Shown here: piece after piece, positions 52,808 to 61,578 of the stretch | How the letters are laid out: each line of letters starts with the position of its first letter | How positions within the stretch are numbered: the first letter of the stretch is position 1 | From: Yimella lutea | GTDB lineage: Bacteria; Actinomycetota; Actinomycetes; Actinomycetales; Dermatophilaceae | DNA: 64,000 nucleotides | NCBI RefSeq assembly: GCF_006715095.1 | Contig: NZ_VFMO01000001.1 | Coordinates: forward strand, 3,100,001-3,164,000 | Reading direction: 5' to 3' | Translations under genes and position numbers: made by a program | The notes under the pieces: model-generated | Databases searched by the model: none | The model's input: the letters and a program-made list of their open reading frames with translations, nothing else | What the model was told of the DNA's origin: nothing

Positions 52808-54358
52808 TCAGACCGGTGGGATCGAACGGCGCCGGGTGCTGAAGTGTCGGTCGCGGCCGGCCGCGTAGCGCAACCGGTGCAGCAGCTCGGTGCGCAGCGA
52901 GGACGCCTCGACGACTCCGTCGATCACCAGATCCGCGGCCAGACGTTCGAGGTCGACGTCCTCGAGGTACTCCTCGCGGCGGGCTCGCACGAACGCCTCG
53001 CGCTCGGCCTCGTCCTCGATCGCAGCGATCTTGTTGGCGTAGACGGCGTTGACCGCGGCCTCCGGACCCATCACGGCGATGCGCGCGGTGGGAAGTGCGA
53101 GCGTGGCGTCAGGATCGAAGCCCGGGCCACCCATCGCGTACAGCCCGGCACCGTAAGCCTTTCGGATCACAACACAGAACTGCGGGACGGTCGCCGACGA
53201 CACTGCGGACACCATCTTCGCGCCGTGCCGGATGATGCCACCCCGCTCGACCTCGGATCCGATCATGAAGCCGGGCACATCGGCCAGGTACAGGATCGGG
53301 ATGTTGTAGGCGTCGCACATCCAGATGAATCGCGCGGCCTTGTCGGCGGAGTCGGTGAACAGCACGCCGCCCTTGACCGCCGAGTTGTTGGCCAGGATGC
53401 CGACCGTGCGGCCCTCCATCCGACCGAACCCGACGACGAGCTCGGGGGCGAACAGCGGCTTGACCTCGAAGAAACTGTCGTCGTCGACCAGGCCGTCGAT
53501 CACCTCGTGGACATCGAACGGCTGGCTCTCGACCTCCGGCACAGTGTCGTCGGTGAGCGGTTCGCTCGGCTCCTCCGGGTGGTACACCGGCCCCTCGGAG
53601 TGCCAGTTCAGCGGGAGGTAGGAGAAGAACAACTTCGCCAGTTCGATGGCCTCGGTGTCGTCCTGCGCGAGCAGGTCACCGACGCCGGACTGTGTGCAGT
53701 GCATCCGTGCGCCGCCCAGGTGTTCGAGTGAAACCTTCTCACCCACAACCATTTCGGCCATACGCGGCGAACCGAGGTACATCGAGGCGTTGCCCTCGAC
53801 CATGATGATCAGGTCGGTGAAGGACGGGATGTACGCGCCACCGGCGGCCGACGGGCCGAACAGGCAGCAGATCTGCGGCACCTTTCCCGACAACGCGACC
53901 TGGTTGTGGAAGATGCGTCCGGCCCCGCGGCGCCCGGGGAACATCTCGACCTGGTCGGTGATGCGTGCACCGGCGGAGTCGACGAGCCAGAAGACGGGGA
54001 GATCCTCGCGCAGCGCCATCTCGGTGGCCCGGACGATCTTCTCCACGGTGCGCGAGCCCCACGACCCGGCCTTCACGGTGGGGTCGTTGGCGATGACGAT
54101 CGCCGGACGCCCGTCCACCGTGCCGTGGCCGGTCACCACACCATCGGCGGGAAGACCGGTCGCCGTCGCATTCGCATACCGCCCGTCCTCGACGAACGAT
54201 CCTTCGTCCAAGAGCAGCGAGATACGTTCTCGCACATAGAGTTTGTTCTGCGAGTCGAGCTTAGCCCGGGCTGCTTCCGAGGGCGCGTCGGACGCTTCGT
54301 GCGCCGCCTTCAGACGACCGCGGACATCCTCGACCCGTGCGTCCTTGGGGTGGGTCAC
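52808..54358 (-). CDS. Acyl-CoA carboxylase beta subunit (AccD1/MccB-like)
   Basis: 516 residues. Paired carboxyltransferase domains: VDSAGARITDQVEMFPGRRG, SAAGGAYIPSFTDLIIMVEG, then ADVPGFMIGSEVERGGIIRH and VIRKAYGAGLYAMGGPGFDP. The VEMFPGRRG and PSFTDLIIMVEG forms, and pairing with an acyl-CoA dehydrogenase, point to the methylcrotonyl-CoA/branched-chain group rather than the AccD5 type at 38655. No alpha subunit is adjacent. The start (54358) overlaps the dehydrogenase stop (ATGA at 54358-54355), so both are cotranscribed. Confidence 0.9.
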   Translation of the reverse strand: MTHPKDARVEDVRGRLKAAHEASDAPSEAARAKLDSQNKLYVRERISLLLDEGSFVEDGRYANATATGLPADGVVTGHGTVDGRPAIVIANDPTVKAGSWGSRTVEKIVRATEMALREDLPVFWLVDSAGARITDQVEMFPGRRGAGRIFHNQVALSGKVPQICCLFGPSAAGGAYIPSFTDLIIMVEGNASMYLGSPRMAEMVVGEKVSLEHLGGARMHCTQSGVGDLLAQDDTEAIELAKLFFSYLPLNWHSEGPVYHPEEPSEPLTDDTVPEVESQPFDVHEVIDGLVDDDSFFEVKPLFAPELVVGFGRMEGRTVGILANNSAVKGGVLFTDSADKAARFIWMCDAYNIPILYLADVPGFMIGSEVERGGIIRHGAKMVSAVSSATVPQFCVVIRKAYGAGLYAMGGPGFDPDATLALPTARIAVMGPEAAVNAVYANKIAAIEDEAEREAFVRARREEYLEDVDLERLAADLVIDGVVEASSLRTELLHRLRYAAGRDRHFSTRRRSIPPV

Positions 54359-55533
54359 GACGGCAGTCCCAGACCGCGGGCGATCAGCATGCGCTGCACC
54401 TCGGAGGTGCCCTCACCGATCTCCAGGATCTTCGCGTCGCGGTAGAACCGCGCCACCGGGTACTCCTCCATGAAGCCGTTGCCACCGAAGATCTGCGTCG
54501 CGATGCGGGTCGCCGTCACGGCGGCCTCGGACGAATAGAGCTTGGCGATGGACGCGGCCTGCTTGACCTCACCGAGGCTGCGACGTCCGGCCTCCATCTC
54601 GTCCTTCAGCCAGGCGGCCTTGTAGGTCAGCAGGCGCGACGCCTCGACCATCACGGCGAGATCGGCTACCTGGAACGAGACGCCCTGGTTGACGCCGATC
54701 GGACGGCCGAACGCGATGCGGGTCTTGGAGTATTCGGTGACCGCTTCCAGACACGCCTGGGCCAGGCCGACAGCGAGCGCCGAGATGGCGATGCGTCCAT
54801 CGTCCAAGGTCTTCAGGAACTGCTTGAACCCGTGACCGCGTTCGCCGAGCAGGTTGTCTTCCGGCACCACGCAGTTCTCGAACGTGAGCCCGTGGGTGTC
54901 GGAGATGTGCCAACCGAGCTTGTCGTACGGCGGCTCGACGGTGAATCCCGTTGTGCCCGAAGGGATCATGATCGCGCTGATCTCAGCCTTGCCGTCCGCG
55001 GTCTCACCGGTCCTGGCGGTGACGGTGACGACGGAGGTGCGGTCGGTGCCGGAGTTGGTGATGAAGGCCTTCGCACCGTTGACGGTCCATTGACCGTCGG
55101 CCAACGAGGCGCGCGTCTTGGTGCCGCCGGCGTCCGAACCTGCCTCGGGCTCGGTCAGGCCGAAGCCGGCGAGCGTCCTGCCGGCGACGAGGTCGGGCAG
55201 CCACTGCTGCTTCTGTTCCTGCGTGCCGTACGTGAGGATGGGGTTGATTCCCAGGCCGACTCCCGCCGACAGCGTGATGCCCATCGACTGGTCGACACGG
55301 CCGAGTTCCTCGATCGCCAGACAGAGGTAGGTGAAGCCGCCCCCGTCCAATCCGGCCCCGCCGAACTCCTCCGGCACCACGAGCCCGAACAGGCCCAGCT
55401 CGCCCATCTGCGGCACCAGCTCCGACGGAAAGTGGTGCTCGCGATCCCACTGCGCGACATGCGGCGCGATCTTGGCCTCGGCGAAGTCACGCACGAGGCG
55501 CCGGAAGTCCTCGTGGTCCTTGGACAGCTCGAA
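54355..55533 (-). CDS. Acyl-CoA dehydrogenase, short/branched-chain type
   Basis: 392 residues. FGLTEPEAGSDAGGTKTRAS, KAFITNSGTDRTSVVTVTAR, and at the C-terminus AKILEIGEGTSEVQRMLIAR. The Glu in GEGTSEVQ keeps the base at the C-terminal site; isovaleryl-CoA dehydrogenases usually lack it there, so a butyryl- or 2-methylacyl-CoA substrate is also possible. I prefer ATG 55533, which begins the family's MFELSKDHEDFR and has AAAGG 8 nt upstream; the frame is open to 55569. It heads a two-gene unit with the carboxylase, probably for branched-chain amino-acid breakdown. Confidence 0.92.
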   Translation of the reverse strand, partial: FELSKDHEDFRRLVRDFAEAKIAPHVAQWDREHHFPSELVPQMGELGLFGLVVPEEFGGAGLDGGGFTYLCLAIEELGRVDQSMGITLSAGVGLGINPILTYGTQEQKQQWLPDLVAGRTLAGFGLTEPEAGSDAGGTKTRASLADGQWTVNGAKAFITNSGTDRTSVVTVTARTGETADGKAEISAIMIPSGTTGFTVEPPYDKLGWHISDTHGLTFENCVVPEDNLLGERGHGFKQFLKTLDDGRIAISALAVGLAQACLEAVTEYSKTRIAFGRPIGVNQGVSFQVADLAVMVEASRLLTYKAAWLKDEMEAGRRSLGEVKQAASIAKLYSSEAAVTATRIATQIFGGNGFMEEYPVARFYRDAKILEIGEGTSEVQRMLIARGLGLPS

Positions 55534-55687
55534 CATCGGGTGCGGCCTTTCACTTGTGGTGTGGGTCACGATTGCGCGGTGTCGTCAAGGTAACAGCGGT
55601 CCCTCGCCGCCTGCCCACCTGCCCGAGGGCTGCCGCCGACCGGACCAGTGCAACGGCAAGGGCGCGATAGCCAGCAGGATGGGAGGC

Positions 55688-56545
55688 ATGAGTGACACCT
55701 TCAGCAGCGTCGACGACTCCCGCGAGCGTCTGGCCGGCACCGGCTACCTGGCCTCGGACGCGATCGCGACCACCGTCTATCTCGCCGCTGCGCTCGGCCG
55801 TCCGATCCTCGTCGAGGGGCCCGCGGGCGTCGGCAAGACCGCGCTCGCGAAGGCCATGGCCACCGCGACGGGTCGTGACCTCGTCCGGCTGCAGTGTTAC
55901 GAGGGCGTCGACGAAGCGCGTGCGCTGTATGAGTGGAACCACGCCAAGCAGTTGCTGCGCATCACCGCCGAGAAGGACGCCGATTGGGAGCACGTGCGCA
56001 CGGACGTCTTCGGTGAGGAGTTCCTGCTGGAGCGGCCGCTGCTCAAGGCCGTGCGCAGCGACGCCCCCGTCGTGCTGCTGGTCGACGAACTCGACAAGGC
56101 CGACGAGGAGATGGAAGGCCTGCTGCTGGAGCTGCTCTCGGACTTCCAGGTGACGATTCCGGAACTCGGCACGATCGCAGCCCGCCACCACCCTCTGGTC
56201 GTCGTGACGAGCAACGCGACGCGTGAACTGTCCGAGGCCCTGCGCCGACGGTGCCTGTTCCTGCACATCGACTACCCGAGCGCCGAACTCGAACAACGGA
56301 TCGTGGAACTGCATGCTCCCGGCGTCAACGAGGCCACTCGTGCCTCGCTGGTGCGCGTGGTTCGCGCGCTGCGGGAGGGCAATCTGCGCAAGCCGCCATC
56401 CGTCTCCGAGACCGTGGACTGGGCTCGCACCCTGCTCTCGCTCGGCGCCGACGAATTGGACGCAGAGTTCGTCGAGGCCACGCTGGGGGTGCTGCTGAAG
56501 CACCAGGACGACATCGAATCCGCCCGAACCGCACTGAAATTGTGA
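55688..56545 (+). CDS. MoxR-family AAA+ ATPase
   Basis: 285 residues. Walker A EGPAGVGKTALAKAM near residue 39, Walker B VVLLVDELDKADEEMEGLLL, and TSNATRELSEALRRRC (sensor/arginine finger). MoxR proteins remodel partners that carry VWA domains, and such a partner is coupled directly downstream. ATG 55688 is chosen, but ATG 55679 is in frame, and a GGGAGG between them makes the exact start uncertain. Here the pair belongs to the CoxD/CoxE-like type seen without cox genes in many actinobacteria. Confidence 0.92.
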   Translation: MSDTFSSVDDSRERLAGTGYLASDAIATTVYLAAALGRPILVEGPAGVGKTALAKAMATATGRDLVRLQCYEGVDEARALYEWNHAKQLLRITAEKDADWEHVRTDVFGEEFLLERPLLKAVRSDAPVVLLVDELDKADEEMEGLLLELLSDFQVTIPELGTIAARHHPLVVVTSNATRELSEALRRRCLFLHIDYPSAELEQRIVELHAPGVNEATRASLVRVVRALREGNLRKPPSVSETVDWARTLLSLGADELDAEFVEATLGVLLKHQDDIESARTALKL

Positions 56546-57912
56546 GCCTTCCGCGAAACCTCGTCGGCCTCGCCGAGGCGATGCGGACGCATGGTCTGGA
56601 GGTGGGTTCGACCGAGACGACGACCGCCGCACAGGCGATCGAGGTGCTCGGTCTGGACGACCGCCGCACCCTGCGGGAGGCGCTCGCCGCGACGATGGTG
56701 CGCTCGGCCGACGGCCGCCCGGTCTTCGATCAGCTCTTCGACCTGTGGTTCCCGTCCGCCCCCGGCGCCCGTGCCACTGATCTCGCGGACGCCGACGTCG
56801 ACGCCCTGCGCGAGGAGCTGACCCGGGCACTCGCCGACGCGGACGAACGACGGATGGACGAGATCGCCGCGGCCACACTCGAACTGCTCGGCCGGGTCTC
56901 CCCCGATGACGAATCACGGGGCTGGTCCTCGGCCCAGGCGGTCGACGCGCTCGCGCCGCAAAGGCTCATCGCGCCGGCCCAGGAACTGGGGCGCGGCAAC
57001 GGGGACGAACAGGGCGAAGGGCAGGGGTCAGGTTCGGGCGGGTTCACCGACCGCATCGACCGCGATGAACTGCGTTCGCGGGTGGCCGAATTCAGGCAGC
57101 GCGTGGAGTCGGAGGCGCGTCGACGGAATACCGCGGTGCGTCCGAAGGAGCGGATCGCCCGGTACGGCGTGGAAGGGCCGGCCGATCAGCGCGACTTCCT
57201 CGCGATGTCCAGCAAGGACCTCGACGCCATGAAACGCCAGCTCGATCCGCTGGCCCGCAAACTCGAGGCCAAGCTCAGCAGGAGGCGCCGGGCGCACCGC
57301 GGGGGCATCGACGTCCGTCGCACGCTGCGTGCTGCGATGGCGACCGGCGGCGTCCCGCTCGACCCGGTGTACGAGCAACGCAACCGGCACCGTCCTGACA
57401 TTGTGCTGATCGCCGACATGTCGGGGTCCGTGGGCGGCTTCAGCGGGTTCACCATGCTGCTGATGCAGGCGATGCAGAGCCAGTTCCGACACGTGAAGAT
57501 GCTCGGTTTCGTCAGCAGTGCGGCCGACATCACGCACGTCGTGAAGGACGCGCCCCCGGGCGTCTCGCTCACCTCGTGGGCGTTGTCCCAGGCGGCTCTC
57601 ACGGCGCGTGGACGCAGCAGCAGCTACGGCACCGCGTTCGCCGACGTCCTGGCCGAACACGGTGATGCGATCGGCCATCGCACCACCGTGCTCGTGCTCG
57701 GTGACGGACGCACGAACTACGCCGACCCCGGCGTGGACGCCCTGCGGGAGATCGGCCGGAAGTCACGAACCACGGTGTGGCTCAACCCGGAACGCAGTTC
57801 CTCCTGGGGCACCGGCGACTCCGCGGCCGATGACTATGCACGGGTGATCACCATGCACGAGTGCCGCAATGTCGCGCAGTTGCGCCTGTTCGTCGAACGT
57901 CATCTGGTGTGA
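56542..57912 (+). CDS. VWA domain protein, CoxE-like
   Basis: 456 residues from GTG 56542, overlapping the MoxR stop (GTGA). The N-terminal 290 residues are helical and charged, with a Gly/Gln linker near 155. The C-terminal VWA domain starts at about 288: VLIADMSGSVGGFSGFTML with the DxSxS metal motif, the MIDAS Thr-equivalent region in RGRSSSYGTAFADVL, and VLVLGDGRTNYADPG. It ends VAQLRLFVERHLV as CoxE proteins do. With MoxR it probably inserts or activates metal centres or remodels an envelope complex. The client is unknown. Confidence 0.92.
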   Translation: MSLPRNLVGLAEAMRTHGLEVGSTETTTAAQAIEVLGLDDRRTLREALAATMVRSADGRPVFDQLFDLWFPSAPGARATDLADADVDALREELTRALADADERRMDEIAAATLELLGRVSPDDESRGWSSAQAVDALAPQRLIAPAQELGRGNGDEQGEGQGSGSGGFTDRIDRDELRSRVAEFRQRVESEARRRNTAVRPKERIARYGVEGPADQRDFLAMSSKDLDAMKRQLDPLARKLEAKLSRRRRAHRGGIDVRRTLRAAMATGGVPLDPVYEQRNRHRPDIVLIADMSGSVGGFSGFTMLLMQAMQSQFRHVKMLGFVSSAADITHVVKDAPPGVSLTSWALSQAALTARGRSSSYGTAFADVLAEHGDAIGHRTTVLVLGDGRTNYADPGVDALREIGRKSRTTVWLNPERSSSWGTGDSAADDYARVITMHECRNVAQLRLFVERHLV

Positions 57913-57952
57913 GATCCACGCGCCGGTCAACGGATCACAGGCGTCCGCGGGT

Positions 57953-57958
57953 CATACT
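57953..57958 (+). promoter_or_regulatory. -10 box, leaderless, secreted-protein gene
   Basis: CATACT followed by 6 nt and GTG 57965. A sharp start for a gene whose frame is open further upstream. Confidence 0.45.
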
Positions 57959-57964
57959 GTGCGC

Positions 57965-59302
57965 GTGCGTTTCCGGAAGTCTGCTGCCGCCGTTCTGACC
58001 AGTGTCGCCCTCGTCGCGACCGGCACTGCACCCGCGCATGCCGCGATCGAACCGCAGGCGTACGGCACGTCCGGCAAGCAGGTGACTCTCGCGACCGACA
58101 AGACCGGGGGCCCGGAACTCAAGGCGGGTCTCTACCAGGCCGAACTCCCCAACGACGGATCCCCGCGCACCTTCACGATCAACCGCAACCAGATGCGCAC
58201 CTTCCTGGCGAGCGTGCTCACCGACGAACGCGAGGGCAAGGCGCTCAAGGCAACCGGTGAGCACAAGACCAAGGTGTCGATCCTCGACGCCAAGGGCGAC
58301 GATTGCACCTCCGACACCGACACGTTGAGCAAGGACGCCGCGCTCACCTTCCTCAACGTGAACGTCGGGGTGGACGACGATGAGGACGTGTCCCGCGGCA
58401 ATTACCTGGGCGGCACCTGCCGCGAATCGACCAAGCTGTCGATCTCGATCGAGCACAACGGCATTCCCGCGAACGGCAGGACGAAGGCCGAGATCCTGCT
58501 CACCGACGAGCCCAAGGGCACCGGCAGCGTCGGGTCACCCGCGACGGTCGCCCAGACAGCCACTTTGAAGGCACCGGACGGGAAGGTCCGGGGCGAGGTC
58601 GCACCCGGAAAGGGTTTCGGCGACGCCGTGACCCTGGTTGCCGGCACGCATTCACTCAAACTCGGCGTCGGTACGCAAGCCTTCTACAAGGTCCGCCTCG
58701 ACTGGGGACAGCGCCTGGCGGCCACCCTGCGCGTGCCCGGCAAGGACACCAACTTCGCCTCCCCGATCGCTGTCGAGGTCTCGACGAGGATCTGGACGCC
58801 CCAGCGGATCGCTCTGGACGCGAACCCGAAGGACTACCAGTACTCCGACTCCCTCTCGATGTCGGCCAACAGTTCCAAGGGCGCGACGATCGGCACCTAC
58901 ACCGCACCTGTGCTGTGGGCCAATCGGTCTGCGAAGTCGGAGTCGGGCAACGAGGTGCCGCAGGCGAGCCTGCAGTGGACGACCACGCCGGGCTGGTACT
59001 ACGTGACGGTGTGGACCCGTCCGGCGTCCTTCTCATCCAGCGATGAGCCGATGCCCGACTCCGTGCCCCCGATCCCGGCCGACCTCAACATCGCTGTGGT
59101 GGGCGACGTCCAGCAGGGGCCGACCTTCGTGAACACAGGCGGCGCAAAGCTTGCTCAGCCGGGCAAGGGCGAGATGAGCATCGGCCAGGGGGTGCAGACC
59201 GAGGCCCCGTTCCCGTCGGCGAAGGTCGCGCTCAGTGCGCTCGCCGTGTTGGCGGCAGCGACAGCAGTGTTGTGGGCCCTGCGTTCTCGGCGGCAGGCCT
59301 GA
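57965..59302 (+). CDS. Secreted, C-terminally membrane-anchored protein of unknown function
   Basis: 445 residues. A Sec signal peptide (RFRKSAAAVLTSVALVA, cleavage after PAHA, about residue 27) is followed by about 380 residues of beta-rich extracytoplasmic sequence with no recognised domain. One C-terminal span (KVALSALAVLAAATAVLWAL) and RSRRQA form a stop-transfer anchor. The predicted fold has two similar halves: both contain HSL/KLGVG-type strands and Asp-rich turns, and LRVPGKDTNF marks the second. It lies 52 nt after the MoxR/VWA pair and ends 3 nt before the convergent kinase gene. It could be the client or sensor of that pair, but this is a guess. Confidence 0.7.
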   Translation: MRFRKSAAAVLTSVALVATGTAPAHAAIEPQAYGTSGKQVTLATDKTGGPELKAGLYQAELPNDGSPRTFTINRNQMRTFLASVLTDEREGKALKATGEHKTKVSILDAKGDDCTSDTDTLSKDAALTFLNVNVGVDDDEDVSRGNYLGGTCRESTKLSISIEHNGIPANGRTKAEILLTDEPKGTGSVGSPATVAQTATLKAPDGKVRGEVAPGKGFGDAVTLVAGTHSLKLGVGTQAFYKVRLDWGQRLAATLRVPGKDTNFASPIAVEVSTRIWTPQRIALDANPKDYQYSDSLSMSANSSKGATIGTYTAPVLWANRSAKSESGNEVPQASLQWTTTPGWYYVTVWTRPASFSSSDEPMPDSVPPIPADLNIAVVGDVQQGPTFVNTGGAKLAQPGKGEMSIGQGVQTEAPFPSAKVALSALAVLAAATAVLWALRSRRQA

Positions 59303-59305
59303 GCC

Positions 59306-60529
59306 TCAGCTCGTAGCGCTCCAGACGTACCTACCGTCCTGCTCCAAGCAGGTGCGCAGCACGCCGTTCTGGTCGCGTTCGGACGTGCCGACGTCCGACC
59401 AGATGCACTCGGCGCCGAGGCGGGCCTTGCCCGGCTCGTCCGTGGGCCCGTTCTCCTTGGGGACCCAGATCGCGGCCAGCGCCGCTGCGGCGACCAGGGG
59501 CGCACCGACGAGGACCGCAACGCGCTGAAGCTTCTTGGCTCGTGCGGCGCGATCGACCGCGCGGTGTGCACGATTCGTCGACTGCGCGGGCGCTGCGACA
59601 TTGCCGGCCATCGGCATCGCCGCGGTCGGACGGCGCATGACGGTGTGATCGCCGCCGAGGGGCGCGGTGCTGCCGTCGATCGGTCGGAAATCACCGGCTG
59701 CTTCGCCGATGGGTGGCAGGTCGCTGCGGACGTCGATCGCCGACTGCTTCTCCCACGCCACCGCTTCGATGGCCCGGCGCGCTTCGACCGCGCTGGCCGG
59801 ACGGCGGTCGATGTCCGGGTCGGCAAGGCGAATCACTGTGTCCCACAGGGCATCCGGCACACCGTCCGGTCGCGGCGGCAGGTCGAGCGCGTCGGTGCGG
59901 ACGTGTGCCCGCGGCTTGTGCCCGGTCAGCAACTGAATGCCCATCATGCCGACGGCGTACAGGTCGGACCTCGGGTCAGGGTCGTAGCCGCGCAGCTGCT
60001 CGGGGGCGAGATAGCCGGGGGTACCCATGACGATGCTGTGGCTGGTCAGACGGGGCGCGTCGACAGACACGGCCACGCCGAAATCGGTGAGCCACAGGTG
60101 CGGCTTGTCGGTGCCGGTCGCGGACAGCAACATGTTGGCCGGCTTGATGTCGCGGTGCACGACGCCCTGCTCGTGGACGGCGGTCAACGCATCCAGCAAC
60201 TGACGCAGCAACTCGGCCGCATACGGTGCGGGCAGCTTGCCGTACCGGCGGGCCAGCCCCGAGACGGATCCACCTTCGACCAGCGGCATCGCGATGAGCA
60301 CGCGGTCGTCGACACCGGCCCAGCTGAGCGGCGTCACCACATTGGGGTGGTGGATGCGCATTCCCTGCTCGCGCATGAAGCGCAGTAGCGAACCGGCGTC
60401 GGACTGGCGCAGCACCTTCGCTGCGACCACGGTGCCGTCACGTAGGTCGTATGCGCGCCACACTCCCCCCATGCCGCCTTCGCCGATCATGTCGATCAGC
60501 TCATAGCGCCCCGCAATCACTTCTCCCAC
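59306..60529 (-). CDS. Membrane-anchored Ser/Thr protein kinase (PknB-like)
   Basis: 407 residues. IGEGGMGGVWRAYD is the glycine loop, VVAAKVL holds the ATP-binding Lys, HRDIKPANMLL the catalytic loop, TDFGVAVSV the Mg motif, and GTPGYLAPEQL the activation-segment end. The juxtamembrane region is Pro/Ala-rich. One span (AVLVGAPLVAAAALAAIWV) precedes an outer part of only about 45 residues with two Cys (GAECIWSDVG, LRTCLEQDG), with no PASTA domains. GTG 60529 is preferred: TAAGGT lies 8 nt upstream and the frame above it is unlike a kinase. The DD(S)TQxLP motifs in the LCP tail could be targets. Confidence 0.9.
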   Translation of the reverse strand: MGEVIAGRYELIDMIGEGGMGGVWRAYDLRDGTVVAAKVLRQSDAGSLLRFMREQGMRIHHPNVVTPLSWAGVDDRVLIAMPLVEGGSVSGLARRYGKLPAPYAAELLRQLLDALTAVHEQGVVHRDIKPANMLLSATGTDKPHLWLTDFGVAVSVDAPRLTSHSIVMGTPGYLAPEQLRGYDPDPRSDLYAVGMMGIQLLTGHKPRAHVRTDALDLPPRPDGVPDALWDTVIRLADPDIDRRPASAVEARRAIEAVAWEKQSAIDVRSDLPPIGEAAGDFRPIDGSTAPLGGDHTVMRRPTAAMPMAGNVAAPAQSTNRAHRAVDRAARAKKLQRVAVLVGAPLVAAAALAAIWVPKENGPTDEPGKARLGAECIWSDVGTSERDQNGVLRTCLEQDGRYVWSATS

Positions 60530-60537
60530 GAAGCAGA

Positions 60538-60543
60538 ACCTTA
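60538..60543 (-). promoter_or_regulatory. -10 box, leaderless, kinase gene
   Basis: TAAGGT on the minus strand, 8 nt before GTG 60529; GTG 60520 with GGGAGA close upstream is an alternative start. Confidence 0.35.
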
Positions 60544-60638
60544 GGCGAACCGCCGAGTGGCCGGGCTGTGAACCAGCGGACGGGTCATATCCCGGCCACC
60601 GGTTCATAACCCGGCCACTCGGTGAGAAGAAGCAGAGA

Positions 60639-61484
60639 TCAGGCGTTGAACTCCGCCGGGTCCGGGCCGAGACGCTTGCCCGAATCGAGGGCTTCGATCG
60701 CCTCCATCGCAGCCTGGGAGAGCTCGAAGTCGAAGACGTCCAGGTTCTCGGCGATGCGTTCCGGCGTCACCGACTTGGGGATCACGACATTGCCGAGCTG
60801 CAGGTGCCAGCGCAGGATGACCTGGGCGGGCGTCTTGCCGTACTGCGACGCGATATCGGTGATCGTGGCGTCGGCGAGGATGTCGCCGCCCTGACCGAGC
60901 GGGCTCCACGCCTCGGTGACGATGCCGAACTTGTCGTGGAACTCGCGCAACTGCTTCTGCTGGAAGTCCGGGTGCAGTTCGACCTGGTTGATCGCGGGAT
61001 ACTCACCGACCGCGTCGTGCAGCTCCTGCAAGTGCTCGATGTTGAAGTTGCAGACACCGATCGCTCGCACCTTGCCCTGGTCTCGCAGCTGCATCATCGC
61101 CTTGTACGTGTCGACAAAGGCTGCGTTGGACGGCACCGGCCAGTGGATGAGGTAGAGGTCGATCGGCCGGCCGAGGCGCTCCTGCGAGGCGTCGAACGCC
61201 GCGAGGGTCTTGTCGAAGCCCTGGTCGTCGTTCCACACCTTGGTGGTCAGGAAGACATCGGACGGCGCCAGTTCGCTGTCGGCGAGCGCGCGGCCGACGC
61301 CGGCCTCGTTGCCGTAGATGCGGGCGGTGTCGATGCTGCGGTAGCCGACGCGCAGGGCCTCGGCGACGGCCGGGGCGGCGGCGTCGTCCTCGACCTGCCA
61401 GACGCCGAAACCGAGCTGCGGCATCTCGACCGAGGTGTCGCCGGCGCGCAGGGAAATGTTGGGGATGGTGGGGTTACCAGTCAT
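60639..61484 (-). CDS. Aldo/keto reductase
   Basis: 281 residues, standard length. The tetrad is intact: Asp and Tyr in SIDTARIYGNEAGVG, Lys in FLTTKVWND, His in YLIHWPVP. KSVTPERIAENLDVFDFEL near the end is the NADPH-binding segment of the DkgA/2,5-diketogluconate reductase group. It reduces small carbonyl compounds. ATG 61484 begins the family sequence; the frame is open to 61559. The 94-bp gap to the carboxylase alpha gene carries a divergent promoter. It contrasts with the AKR-like half of the 21666 gene, which lacks these residues. Confidence 0.92.
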   Translation of the reverse strand: MTGNPTIPNISLRAGDTSVEMPQLGFGVWQVEDDAAAPAVAEALRVGYRSIDTARIYGNEAGVGRALADSELAPSDVFLTTKVWNDDQGFDKTLAAFDASQERLGRPIDLYLIHWPVPSNAAFVDTYKAMMQLRDQGKVRAIGVCNFNIEHLQELHDAVGEYPAINQVELHPDFQQKQLREFHDKFGIVTEAWSPLGQGGDILADATITDIASQYGKTPAQVILRWHLQLGNVVIPKSVTPERIAENLDVFDFELSQAAMEAIEALDSGKRLGPDPAEFNA

Positions 61485-61566
61485 GCCCGGTGCAGCGATG
61501 CATCGCCGCCCGATATTTCCTACCGTTCGGTTTTGCCCCTCGAATGTGGCCTCGCCCACATCCGGA

Positions 61567-61572
61567 TAGGCT
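61567..61572 (+). promoter_or_regulatory. -10 box, leaderless, carboxylase alpha subunit
   Basis: TAGGCT followed by 6 nt and ATG 61579. Confidence 0.5.
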
Positions 61573-61578
61573 CAGGCC

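Noticed and set aside
54355..55533. Naming the dehydrogenase isovaleryl-CoA dehydrogenase
   Set aside because: The C-terminal GEGTSEVQ keeps a Glu at the site where isovaleryl enzymes usually have Gly or Ala, so the substrate is left open.
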